A stretch of DNA of 64,000 nucleotides. Origin: Rhynochetos jubatus. Taxonomy: Eukaryota > Chordata > Aves > Eurypygiformes > Rhynochetidae. The stretch lies in contig CM050676.1 in NCBI GenBank assembly GCA_027574665.1, positions 2,408,157 through 2,472,156 of the forward strand. Reading direction: 5' to 3'. Position 1 is the stretch's first letter; each line of letters begins with the position of its first letter. Position numbers and translations under genes: made by a program. Under the pieces are notes generated by a model, which did not search any database, was not told where the DNA came from, and saw only the letters and a program-made list of their open reading frames with translations. Shown in pieces: positions 1 to 12,600 of the stretch.

Positions 1-345
1 ATTGACGTTTAATGCACAATAACCTGGGTTTCATTACTGGGAACAGATCATCTGTTTAGGAAACCTCAGCTCAGTTTGGGTTTGGGGTTTTTTTTTTTTA
101 GTACTTGCTATTTCTGACCGAGGGGCGATAGCCCTGGCTACACCAGGTCTCCTGTGTTCGGTAGCTGGCGCACCCTCTGCACGTGCCGCGCTGCGCCCGT
201 AGGACATAGGCTCTAGCACTTCACCTGCATTGTGCCCCCACACGTACATGTACGCAAACAGTTCTATGACCATTTTTGTTCTTTTCACACCAATCTTAGC
301 AACTCTGAGTCCAGAAAAGGATTTGGTTTAGATTCTGATAAATAT

Positions 346-351
346 TTTATT
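346..351 (-). terminator. F2RL3: Candidate poly(A) signal of F2RL3
   Basis: The minus strand reads AATAAA here, in an AT-rich stretch about 1.05 kb downstream of the F2RL3 stop codon. This would give a 3' UTR of ordinary length. No transcript evidence is available, and other signals may lie outside the window, so the assignment is tentative. Confidence 0.4.
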
Positions 352-1395
352 AAAAACTGATTTTAAGACAACCTCGTCTGCCTCTCCTTCTTCATGTTGT
401 AGGCTGTAAGTTTGTTTGATCACAGGGTATGGTGAGGATGGAAGTCATGGCTGTACCAGTAAAACTAAAGAATTCAGGAACTCTGAGGAGGTTTATCGCT
501 CATTTTCGACCTTGCTGCTTCCTGGGTTATGCCCTAGTTATGGCTGAGAGGTGAGCTGCATCTGCAACAACCAAATCTGCAACAGGTTCCAACAAGCAAC
601 AGGCTTGGCCCCGTTTGATAAGGGACAGCTCGACTGTGTGTGACACTACACAAAAGAAGTGCGGAGTTCTAGAGCGAGGCTTTTCTCAATTCCTTCTTTA
701 ATATACCCTTTCAAGAGACACATTAAAATTAAATCTGTTAGTACAATCTTTGCTCCAAAGAAACAATGGGTGCCCAGGGTCATTTGCAAAAACGGGGTTA
801 GTGAATGGGATTTTCACACTCGTTACCAACAAGAGGCTGACAGTACCGTGGTGTTGCTTACTAATCAAGCCAAGATATTTGCTAGAAAAGCCAGTGCTCT
901 GCATTCTCTTGACAGAGTATTTTAGTTCAGGAGAAAACCTGCCACATGGGTGCTCCCAGTACTTTTGCAATGTTTAAAAATTTGGCTTTGCCTGTTCTTT
1001 TTCAGTTGTAGGTGAAGGGAATATGCATTCAAGGCCAGCAAGTCAGTAGCAGAAAAAGCAATAGAACACAAATAGCAATCAGTCCGCAAGATGCATTAGG
1101 AAAACCGACCTGGAGCATCCCTGGCAGTATTCACCAGGTGAGAAGCTGCGTGCAGTATCCCGGTTACAGATCGAAATGCGTTCAGCACTCCACAGCTTGT
1201 CTGTGCTCCACAGCTCTCGAGGAATCCTGTGGCCTGGGTTTATTCAGTTTTAGCTATGCAGACAGGAGAGAGGACTTGTCTCCTGGGACATACTGCTCGC
1301 TGCTCTGGATGAAACTTGTGGAATCCCCGCATTGTCATCCTCTCATCCCCCTGGATGTTGTTAGTGCCTTGGGAGCAGGGACCTAGGATGGAGGC

Positions 1396-3201
1396 TTATA
1401 CCAGTGAGTCTTTGGAACTTTTTTGAGGGAGTGTTTCCTTGGAGGTTTTTAGGGATGTGGTGTTTTGTTTTCTGCGACTGAAGAGTCTTCTCCTCACCTT
1501 ATCCCGGAAATCTTCCGAAACGTAGTAGTAGACAAAGGGATCGGCGCAGCTGTTGAAGGTACTGATGGCCAGGCTTACCATGTAGCTGATGTACAGGTTG
1601 CTGTACAGCTTGGAGTTGTAGCTGGAGTAATGAACGAGGAGGAGCACATTGGTGGGTGTGTAGAAGGCCACGAGAGTGAACAGCACGAGAGCCGTGAGCT
1701 TCATAGAGTAGGAGTACCGCTTCCCGCTGTGCAGGAGGGCTCGCAGGACTGAGCAGTAGCTGAAGAGCATCACAGCCAGAGGAGCGAGGAAAGAACAGGC
1801 GATCAGGCAGATGAAGTAGTAGAAGTAATACCCGTCATCCTCATGCCTGGGGAGCACATCGTGGCAGAACGTGATGCCTGCCCCGTACAGGGGGTACGAC
1901 TGCTGCTGCAGGGTGAGGGGCAGGGTGAGGACGGCAGCGCAGAGCCAGATGGCAGCGCATGTGCAGGCAGCGAAGGCAGGGGTGCGGAAGGAGCGTGAAA
2001 AGAACGGGTGCACCACAGCCAGGTACCGGTCGACGCTGATGCACGTGAGCAGCAGCACGGAGCAGTACATGTTCCCATAGAAGAAAGCTGTGGTGAGCCG
2101 GCACAGGCCTTCCCCAAAGGGCCAGTTGTTCCCCAGGAAATAGTAGAAAATCTTGAAGGGCAGCACGGTTATGAGCAGCAGGTCTGCTACAGCCAAGTTC
2201 ATCAGGAAGACAGTGGAGGTCAGCTTCTCGGTCTGGGTGGCCAGGACCCACAGGGCTAGCCCGTTTGAAGGCAGGCCCACGAGGAAGACAATGGTGTAGA
2301 GGCAGGGGATGAGCTGCACCGTGACTGCGCTGTCCAGCTGAGAGCGTGTGGCCTCATGTATCAGCAGGTACGTGACATTGTTTATGGTTGCCTTCTCTCC
2401 TGGGATGGCTCGGGGACACGGTGTGATCTCTGGTGTCGTTATCTGCTCCTCGGTGCTGTTCTGAGAGTAATCTGTCAGACCAAGGCAGTGTGTTACTCGC
2501 TGTTAGTATGGTTACCCCTGTACTTTGCAGAGCAGGCTGCGTGCACAACGCTTACCCCGGAGGCCTCGGGTTTGCGTTTTACACTGGGGTCCTTAGAAGT
2601 GAGAGTATTCCGTACAATGCTGTTGTGTGACGGGTAGAAGCAGCTGGCTAACGGAATTAGGTGTGCAGGAGTCGGCAGTCTTACTGCAAATTTACACGAT
2701 TCCTCTGTTGTGTGGTTTCCCACAGCTTATGAACGGTTGCTGTGTTGTACAACTATCAGCAGACCTGGGGAACCGGAGAGCAATTCCTCTGCCTGGCTTT
2801 CAAAGGAATCCTACGATCCAGGGTAAAGCCATGGCTGGGGGAGTCTAACTTTCAGCTGAAGGTTTTGGTTTCAAGTGCTCTCTTTTTATTTCTCCTCTAA
2901 TTTTTCTTTCTAGTCTCTTCCACTCTAGTTTCTTTCTCTCCTGCATCACCTTCTATCACCTCCTGCTTCACCTAGCGCATGCACAAACCTTAATTAGGGT
3001 GTGCTCCCATGGTATAGCTCTAAAAAATAAGTTTTCAGGGATCTTATAAAGGTACTAATTATCCAGTGCTTTAAGAAGCAGCAATTTTTCACCCAAAGAG
3101 ACATACTCACCATCATAGTCTGGAGAGGCGAGGCAGAGTCCCCAGAAGGCACAGCACAGCACAAGCCTGTGTGACAGCCGCCCGTTCCCGAGGGTCCCCA
3201 T
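1396..3201 (-). CDS. F2RL3: Protease-activated receptor 4 (thrombin receptor-like GPCR), two exons
   Basis: This is a class A GPCR activated when thrombin-type proteases cut its extracellular N-terminus and expose a tethered ligand; it acts at the plasma membrane of thrombocytes and other cells. Coding exons are 3111-3201 (ATG at 3201, donor GTGAGT, phase 1) and 1396-2471 (acceptor CTGACAG), giving 388 codons against 385 in human PAR4. Exon 1 encodes a signal peptide with a Leu/Cys-rich core. The exodomain carries a Pro-Cys-Pro-Arg cleavage site at residues 48-51 and N-glycosylation sequons at N35 and N62. Seven membrane segments follow, with DRY at about 178-180, the TM3 Cys at about 154 that pairs with the ECL2 Cys at 233, the PAR signature CHDVL at 233-237, and DPxxY at about 341-345. 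The position next to SIN3B and the sequence (VGLPSNGLALWVLATQ, then DKVR in the tail) favour PAR4 over PAR1-3. The predicted ligand is unusual (see findings). Confidence 0.93.
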
Positions 3202-6200
3202 TCCGGTGCGGGCTCCGGTAGAGCGCTGCTGTACTCCGAGCTGTGCGGGAAAGGCAGTACTAGTGACCCCGCTTACGCATTTCCCTCTGCTAGTCCTTAA
3301 CTCACGGAAGCACCAGGCTCATCCCGTGAGGGACGAGGCGTATGGGGGCCTGTCACGACACACACGAGTATGTGTTGCCCAAGCAGACTTCGCTCCAGTG
3401 TCACGCAGGATGGGGAGGAGCGTACGTGTCCACATCCACAGCGTATTGGGGTCATACTTCATCGTCAGAGCTAAACGATGGATCGAGTGACTCATTTGGG
3501 CCTCCTTCCTGCCCTAGAATGTTCCTGGAAATAGCAAATGTGGTCAGATTTGTTGCAGTTTGAATTTGGTTTAGAGTGTATCTGAACTTCTGACCTACAG
3601 CAAGCATTTCTGTTCCTGCACCCTGGCTGCGCAGGGGATGAAGCTCCTGCACCCTCCTTCTTGAGCTCACTGCAGAGGTTGATTCAAAGTCCTGTGGGTC
3701 AGAGCTATTTGCACTGGAAAGAATCGGCACTAGCACCAGCGTGGAGTGCGGTGAGTGGCAAGGTCTCACGGCTTGACGGCGACGCTGTGCTTCCGCTGAT
3801 AAACCGCCGGGCGCAGGGAGAGCGGCTCCATCCAGCAGGAAAGGGGCCTGACAAGGCTGCACAGGAAGACTGCTGTTGGGCAGATAATGGTGGATTGCAG
3901 TCCCTCTTGCCCAAGCAGAGCTGTGTTTTTCCAGAGATGTGCAGTCTCCACCCAGGAAACCCCCCCAAGAAGGCTGAGCACTTTGTTCGCCAAGAGCTTG
4001 GAGCAGCGGCGTGCTGCCGCCGCACACCTGCTGGTTGTATGGAGAAGGCAACTCACGATCTGGTGAGAGGGACGGGCAGGCATCACCTGAACCTTTGGGA
4101 TCCGTCGCCAGGTCCCCCCTTCTCTACCTCCTTGAGAGTGTGAGTCCCTTGGTGCGCAGCATTGCTGGCAAGTCCCAAACCTGCCCCCACCCTCTCTGCC
4201 AGAGTTCCAGCGCGACCCCTTCCCAGCGCTCATCCCGGGGTTGGCCGGCGGGGCAGGAGGTCGGAGCTTGAGAGGTTGCTGGTGTTGAGGGCTTTGCTCT
4301 GCAGGCCCCTGCCTGGCTGCGAGGCAGTGAAGACAGAAGCTGGAGGCCGGGCAGTAGGAACTGTAAATTTGGTTTGGCAAGCTGAGGAGTGGCTCGGTTC
4401 TTTCTCCTCGGCTTATGAATGGCCTCTTCTGTGAAGGTTGCAAATTGGAGCCTGGCTGCTGTTTGATGAGATTCTTCTATCCCAAGGAGAAAATGATCCT
4501 ATTTCCTTTGCTTTCACCATATTCCCACATCTTTGTGCCGAGCGTGTCGAGAGGTGGAGTTCCGCTGGCAGGGACAGGGAAGATGCAATGTTAGATGTTT
4601 TGCTTTTGTGATTCTCGCAGGATTTATGAACCATTACAGAATGACTCATGCGGCCGCATATTTTCCATGCCTCAACCCGGATCCTTTCCATGCTCTGTAT
4701 GCAAAAAATTAGACATAATCAGGTTCAGATAGTGTGCAAATCGCAGTCCTGCTTCCTATGGCCAGGTCTCTGGAGTGGAGCAGGGAGAGGTTACTCCTTG
4801 CTGTAGCCTTCATTTTTCAGATGCTGTGTGATCTTTAGTGACTGCTTTAGATGCAGAACAGCTTGCTTGAAAACTCCAACGCCAGAGGTTTGTCACGGCT
4901 TGTTAACATCTTTTTAAGTTGTGTGATCCCTGCCCTGTAGGGTAACAATTTGGTTTTCAAGTAATTCATTGTGCAATAGATCATCTCCTGGGAGAAGGCA
5001 CTCTTTTACTCTCTGGCTCTGAATCCATACGATGTAATGCTGGAAAACAGGCTCAGGCTTTTAGAGCTCAGAGGGAGGGTACAAACACCACCTGGCCTGT
5101 CCCATACATCTTTAAGGCTTGGAAGAGCGAACCTGGGTAGGGAAAGAATGGGGCTTGCTGCTGTTCCAGCAGTTCCGGGGAGCTCTGTAGCTGTGTCATC
5201 AGCTGGGAAGGCTGAAACCTTAGTGCAGCTCATACCTGCCCCAGGCTGAGCTGGCCCTTGCGATGCAGACAGGAGGCTGCTGACCGTGGGAGGCAGCAGC
5301 TCTGCCTTAGCGCCGGCTGCGTGAAGCATTTCCACCGGTGTCAGCACGACATCACTTTTTCCATGCAGGCGCTGCTGGCCGTGCTCTCCCAGCGGCTGGC
5401 TGTGTGAGCATCCGAGCCTTCTCAGCGCCACAGGGCACAGCAAACTTCCACCAATGATCAAAATAGCAACGACGCTCCTTGGAAGCAGGATTAACCCCCC
5501 AGATTTGTGTGTGCAGGCTCTGGCACGTACACGGCGACTCCGTGCCTCGGGCACTCCTCCTGGCTTTCCCGTCACACCAGCTCCCCTTCCTCTCACTGCG
5601 TCGGGTCTCTCACCATCACCCCAGACCCTCCGCAGCTCCAGGGAGTCTCCCTGCCTCTCTTCTCTTCTGCTTGTTGCAGTTCTCCTGTTCCTCTGGGATC
5701 CCATCCAATCTTTTCCCTCGGTTGTGCCTCACCTTTTGTGCTCCCATCCTCCTCCTCCTCACCGCTTGTGAGCCTTATGCTGGTGTCGTGCTTTCGGGGA
5801 GGCAGGGTTTTTCAGAACTACTCCTCTGCTTGCTTGCCCTGTTCACTTCAGTGTAGGAATTCCACACAAAGCCATTTTGCAGGAATATTTGAAGCTTATT
5901 AGCATCGCTACAACACACTAGACGTTCTGGGGCAGCGTCTTTTGGTGCTTTCTCAGCAAGACAGGGATCTGCCTTGCCCGGTACAGGCAGCATCATCCCT
6001 TTGCAGCGCTGGGTCTCAGATGAGACCCATCCCTTGAGATCCATCCCTTAGCACAGGTTTGGTTTAGAACTGCTGGACTTTGAGTCTTTAATTTTGATGA
6101 GTGGAAGGCAGAGTGTGCTGTTGGATGAAGGTTGAGTCACTTAGGTGTAATCCAGAGGAATGGCTAAAGCATGAAGGAAAACTCATGTTTACACACGTTC

Positions 6201-7307
6201 TTCTGGACTGCCCTCGCTGGCTCGCAGCCCTGTCCTTCCCTGTGTGTGTCACCGTGACACGGAAACGTGTTAAACCCCGAAATACTGAATCCAGGTTATT
6301 CCCTTAATGTAAACCCCACTAATTCCTATTCCATCCTGCGAACCTGAAGGGTATTTTTAAGCTGTCGTTGCCAAAGCCGCGAGCTCCCACCGCTCTTGGG
6401 TGATGTCAGATCTGGCCGTCCCTCCCCTCCAGCGCAGGGAACATCCTCTTTGTGAGTGGTCCAAGACCTCTGCGAGAAGGCTGGCGTAAAGCGGCCCCTG
6501 TCCTCCGGGACGCCACTGCCGTCATCTTAATCAAATCACTCCCCGCGCTTTACGCATCGCAGGACCGTTATTAGGAGAACAACAGTTTGTTTCCCCGTGA
6601 GCAAAGCAATACCCTGCGCAGAGAGCAGCCTTGCCTTTTGTTATGGCAACGGCAGCGTGGAGGATGATGTCAAGGAAACTCCTGTCAGATCTGGGTCACC
6701 TCGCTGCAGCTTCGTTTGCAGAACCCACACGTTCGTTTGCCGTGCAGAGCTCGCAGGGAGCGCAGCTAAACATGTTATTACCCAGGAATTTGGGGAGGCC
6801 GAGGGAAAGGCGGGCGGAGGGTTATTTTCATAGTTGCACTTGTATTGTCTTAACCTGGAGCAGATGTGCCTCCAGATTTCGGCACTGGGATCAGCCTCTT
6901 CCCTTGGCCGTCTGTTGTAGTTAGCGTGCGCGCACTCGTGGGCCAAGCCCGGAGCGTGTTTTTGCACCACACCTCTCCCGGCAAAGGTGCTGCTTAGGAG
7001 GAAACCAAGCTGCAGCGATGCTCTGCGGGCACTGTAGGGTTTTCTCTTGAATCCCGTCCCCGCACGGAGCAACGGTGCCACCCCCTGGCCTCCCACACTC
7101 TCGTCCAGCCCTGGGCCTCTGCTCCAAGAGGTAAGGACGGAGCCACAGGCACTGCGTGGGATCTCCCTAGCGTGCACACGCGGGTTTTTCTGCCTTGTAA
7201 ACCCAGTTTCAGGCGCAGGACAATCAGTCCTGGGGACTGGCAGAAAGCGTAAGTGAATTGAAAGCAGATTTTAAACAGTGAGAGCTGCGGACTTTTAAAA
7301 TCAATAT
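3202..7307. other. Intergenic stretch between F2RL3 and SIN3B
   Basis: I recognise no exon, RNA gene or transposon here. The segment just above 3201 should hold the F2RL3 promoter and 5' UTR. The open frames in this stretch are short, overlap on both strands and lack family resemblance or paired splice sites. An AT-rich patch at about 7295-7345 carries AATAAA in both orientations. Confidence 0.6.
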
Positions 7308-7313
7308 TTTATT
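7308..7313 (-). terminator. SIN3B: Candidate distal poly(A) signal of SIN3B
   Basis: The minus strand reads AATAAA in an AT-rich patch 2.4 kb downstream of the SIN3B stop. I did not find a canonical AATAAA between here and the stop, although variant hexamers could be used nearer the gene. The 3' UTR length this implies is therefore uncertain. Confidence 0.35.
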
Positions 7314-9696
7314 TTACTTGAATGTGCAAATAAATATTAAAAAAAAACTACATTCAAAGAGCTGGCAAAGCAATTACAAGCCCAAAAGCAAAGATCCTTC
7401 AAAAAAATGGAAGAACAAACTCTTGCATCCAGGTGGCGGTAGCAGATGCCCAGCGGGGAGCCCCTCAAACCTGCCCTGCTGATTCCCTTCACACCGTGTG
7501 CTACCATCGGGTTTGAGCCAAGAGCACTGTAAGGGGCGAAAGTCGGAACCCGTTCAGGTTATAAATTAAGGTTTAAGAAATAAGGATGCTTAAAAATACC
7601 TGAAGTACACTTAAAAGGGGAGAGATGGAACAGGATGGTGCACAGGTGCGTTACCCTCCGCCACCCTGGGCCGCCTGGAATCAAACGCGTTTTAAGCCAC
7701 AAGTTGCAACCTATTTCCTAGGAAACATCTGTCTGTATCGTAAAACCGTAACGTTTGGCACAGTTGTCATCTCCCCTGGAAGACAGCGGAGAGGTGAGCA
7801 GGGCTGAGGGGGGTTGGTGAGCTGGCCGGAAGCCAAGGGGCAGGGGGATACTGTGCTTTGCACTGGGCTTGGCCCCCCGCTCCTCCACCCGGCCCTCACA
7901 TAGCTGCGCTGCGGCGGCTTTTACCGCCTCCTGTGCCAGGAGCAGAGGAAGAACCTTCAGATCGTTTCAGGAACCCAAATTTAACAGAGACCCGGACAAC
8001 GAGAACAGGAGTTCTTGATGAAGAGTCCTCTGCTGGCAGTGGTTGTGCAAGCGGCCGGGAATGCCAGAGCGTGGCCTCCCTCCTTCCCTCCTGCGGGTTA
8101 TTTTGCAAAAAAGACAAAGAGTCAGTACAGTTTTCTGTTAAACGTACCCCAAAGGCCAATTTTTTTCTACTCGTCGAGTGAGACAATTGCAAAACCAAAT
8201 GCTGTACAGTGGAAACAACCCAGGACCAATCCCACAGGCCGCTACTTCGGCCTGGCAGAAATCACCGCCTAAAACTCAAAGCCACAAAAAGTATGAGGGG
8301 GTGTGTGGGAGTTGTTCCCCCCAAAAGCCAGGAAAACGTTGGAAGCAGAGCTGGAAGGCGGCAGGGTCCACCTCCAGCCACGGTGTTTGTAATACGCGCC
8401 ACGGACAGCGTGCTCGCCCCGGCCCCTGGCAAACGGCGTGACGTCACCGTGGGGCAGCAGCGCAGCCACGGCCCGCTCTTCTACATTTTGCAACGGATCG
8501 AGTCGGACGATCGACGCGTGTTCTGCGGTCCGGGTAGGATGCTCCTTGGCTTTCGCTGCAAAAAAGCGGAGACGGAAGTAGAGATGGCCCAGTGGAAAAA
8601 CTCGTCTGGGATGGTGGCGGCTGGATCCAGTCCTGCCCGGTAGGTTTCCATGTGTCACTGCAAATGCAGCGTCTGCGCTGAGCCGGCGGCACAGCCGAGT
8701 GTCCCGGAGGCAGGGTCCAGGCACCCGCTGTGCTGCGAGAGCTCCATCTACTGATGCTGTTCGAGTGGTCCAGCCCAGCAGCACCACGCCGGGCCAGAGG
8801 CTGCCCATCGACATGCAAAGTAACCACAGAAAGGAAAAACCCAAGGCCAGACCTCGCAGGGGATCTTCCTCCCCGCGCTCCAGCAGCTCCAGATCCGAGT
8901 CTGCGGCAGGTCGTCATTCCCAGTACGACAGGACGGGAGCCGGGGCATCCGCGGAGGAGAGGCCGAAGGGCCGAGGCTGCCTCGCGCCGCAAAACGCTCT
9001 CGCCCAGCGCTGCGGCTCAGAGCTTCCTCCCCTTAGTTCGTGCTCCAAAATACTTGATGAGCGAGAGTGTTTAGTTCACCTCTCTCTCGGTTTTGGCATT
9101 TTTCTCACCAGAGCACCAGTAACAAATACTGCATTCACTGCCTTATTAGTACACGCAGATAACGAAGCGGCCCCGAGCGGGGCTGGCAATCCGTGCTGGG
9201 GGCTCGCGGCCCCGCCGGCACTTGGAAGTTACATCGCAGAGTTCTGCAGGCTCCAAGACGGCACAAATTCAGGAAGATGGGGAACACTAAACCCTTCAGA
9301 GTGGAAGCAGCTGCCAGCATCTGCTCAAACACCAGCCCAGCTCCATCTCCCCAACAAAGCCACCAGTGGTAGTTCACCCCAAGTCTGACCCCTCGCTCAG
9401 CCTTCAGGTATCGGCTGGTCAGTGTGGCCTAAAGCTGGGGAACTACTACAAAGTGCGTGGCGATGCCGAGAGCCCTCTTCCCAAAAAGCTTTTCAAAGTC
9501 TCTTCATGATGGCTGGAGGATTACACTGCAAGGAGACAAGTCTATGCCATATGGAAAATACACCATAATCCAAAGTAAAATGCAGTTTGGATAAATATAA
9601 TTAATACATACATTGCATTCCCACCACTATTCTCAGAGTAAATGTGTTTCATCAGCAACGCTCCTACATGTCTTGGCCCCAGGAACAAGGCTCTGC
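7314..9696 (-). other. SIN3B: Probable SIN3B 3' UTR and flank
   Basis: This is non-coding sequence directly downstream of the SIN3B stop codon, bounded by the candidate poly(A) signal at 7308-7313. It includes a CpG-richer stretch at about 8380-9240. The open frames on both strands (for example 8699-9388 plus) match no family I know and are probably chance. Confidence 0.4.
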
Positions 9697-12600
9697 TCAG
9701 GGTGAAGCTGGACGGCGACTGTACTGAACTCTGTATCTGTTCACTGGGACCCCGTGGACATTCACCGTCTCACAAGTGGTTTTACAGGGCACCATCTCCT
9801 CGTCTTCGTCTCCCATTAGCCAGTCTTGAACGACGTCAACAGCCTCCATGGTCACGTTCTCTTCCAGCCACCTATTGTGCCACTCCTCGAACTGCTGGTG
9901 GTGCTTCAGCAGCACCATTGGCTGTACCTGAAAGCAGGAGAGTCAAGATCACCGAAAGGTTTCTGGGGGAAAAGCCAAAACCTCCGCCTCTTTGTACGTC
10001 TGAGATGTGCACGCCTGACAACAGAAACAGGAGGAAACCGCATACCTGCATTTAAACATCCCTATTTCTTAATGTTGGCCACTCCCCCTTAAAATCTGCA
10101 TGGTAAAGACAGGGCTGCTGCACCAAACCCAAGTAGAGAGCGTTTATCAGCTCTCCTCCGTGTTTCATCCAACACAGAGCAGTAACTTCTGGGTGTAGCT
10201 TGCAGGAATTCAGCCACAAGATGACTTATCGGTACCTGTCTTTCGGCTCACATCCTCAACCTCTGCTACTGCCCGAGCTGCAGAGAGAGTAACAGCGAGA
10301 GGAGGTGCACCTGCTTGGCTCGGCAGAGCGCTCCCCGCCTGTACATGTAATCCTCCGAGTTCATGATGAACATCATTTTGTGGGTGTTGAGCTTGAAGCG
10401 GCAGTCCACATTGCAGGCACTTTCCACCCCGATCAGCCTCTTCCAGGAGCTCTTCACTTCGCTCCGCAGAGCTCTCACTTGCTTACACTGCCACTTGCGA
10501 AACTTTTTCAGGTTTCTAGAAGGAAACAAGGGTTACGAAGCACGTGTCACACTGGGTTCTCCGTTCTAAGCCGCGAGAGCTGACAGGACAAAAATGACAC
10601 TTGTATTTCTACACTTAGTTTTCACACTTCCTCCAGGATCTTCCTCCACACACTGAGAAATATTTAGTGGAATGGGAACAAATTCGCCCTCAAATTCCTC
10701 CCAGAAGGGACCCCTGAGGCAGTCCCGCTCCGCTCCAAACCCAGTTTCATCACTACACCTCAATGCAGCGGTCACCTATTTTCCCGCAGCGTTCCGACGC
10801 AGCGCACGGGAGCGCAGCAGCCCCTTCGGACCTCACCTCACCTTCCCTGGAGCTGCTTGCACGGCATCACCCAACGTCACCACCGCACATGCAGAGAGGA
10901 AGCGCTGGCAGCTGCCGCGGGGGTGACCCAGGAGAGGGAGCGCGCTCACCTTTGCAGAAAGACCGGTTTCAGCAAGAAGCCATCGTTCTGGTTGTTCGGA
11001 GCTCCTTCTACCCCAACGTACTGCTCCATGTAGTTAGCCAGGTGCTACACGAGACCGATTTCAAGTCAGATTTTGCTCTCAACAACACAAACATCACTGC
11101 AAAGAACTAGTTTATTTCCAAGCTGCTTGTTATGAAGCTGATTTATACTGAAACTCTCCTACTAACACACCCATTTCTGTCAATGGCCACAGCCCCACAG
11201 GTCATCTTCCCACCTCCCAGGCACACTTATCCTCCTGGCAAAGTCTCGCCTTTTGGAACAAGAAAGCGGGAAAGCGTTCTTCGACACCCGCTTTGTCTGT
11301 GGCACAGCAGGCTCCACGGTCACCGTGGCATTACCTGGACCTCCACAGGATCTTCTGTCTGGGTTTCTTCTGTATCCAGCAGCTCAATGGTCATGATCAC
11401 CTGTCCCTTCCGCTGAAGAAACATTACCTGTAACAAAGTCACAGGCACAAGATATTGGCCACATGGGTGTCCAGTAAAATGCTGTATGGCCACAAGTATG
11501 AGCTAGGAGAGAAGTAAGCAGCAGTGCGTTTCAGCAAGGCAGTATGCCACTTCACAGCTTTTGCTCTGGTTTTGGTACCTTCTCCCTGTACTGCTCTCTC
11601 CCATTGTGGCCCTGGAGCTTCCAAACCCGTTTCTCCCAGGTAAATTCCCAGTCACTTTACGAAGTTCCCTGGCAGCACGTTCTTACCTTGAAACAGTTCT
11701 CATCTGCCATGCACCGTTCAGCCTTCCACTGGTAGCTGGTCTCCTTTGCTGCCCGGACACAGCGCGAGGACAGGTTACCTCCAGCAGCACCTCGCTTCCT
11801 TTCGTTCAAGTAGAGCTCAACAACCTTCAAGCAGATGTCATCGCTCACTAGATGGTGAAGCTTCCATTAAAAAAGGGGGAATTCGGTCAGCAAACCTGGG
11901 CGTGTTACGGAAGGAGCACAAAACCCAGCACGGCACCACAGCTCAGATGAGGAACCGAAGCTTTAACTCCAGGGACGTCACACGGTTCACTCGCTTTTTC
12001 ATTACTTTGCAATAGAGGAAGAGAGAAGAGCGAGGGTTTGGTGTGCCTCAGCCGTAACAAACTACAACTACAAACCAGATTTGAGTCAAAATGACTGGAT
12101 TTTTTTTTCTTCTCCTGCCTTAAATATTTTTGGGACTGGCTGAATTTCGAAAAGACCAGAACTTAAAACATGCTGGAAAAGGCCAGGAAGAGTAAAATCC
12201 CCTAAGGTGGTCCCTGTACCGAAGCCGAACTATCCCACTGATCTTCTGTCAGCGTCCTTGGCTACGGGGTACTGAGAAACCCACCTGTCTGCACAGGGGA
12301 GATGTGTGCCCCCCCCCAGCACAGCCACCAAATCAGTTACCTGGCGGACGATGTTCTGCACCAGTTTGTCCATCGTAAAGCCGATATAGGCGTGGATGGT
12401 GAACATCTCCCTCAGAGTGTCCTCGTACTGCGTGGGGTCAATATTTCCATCCAGCAGGCTCCTCACCATGTCCAGGAACGCGGGGTAGTACTCCTCCAGC
12501 TCCACCTCACCTGGGTGGGGGAAAAGCGCGGTCAGTTCACGCGTGCGAGAGGCGAAGCCAAGAGGGACAGGGGACAGCACGGCTCAAGAGGAGCGAGGCT

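Noticed and set aside
2317..2319. GTG as a start for the receptor open frame (307 codons)
   Set aside because: It would remove the signal peptide, cleavage site and part of TM1. The spliced model with ATG at 3201 gives the full 388-residue receptor.
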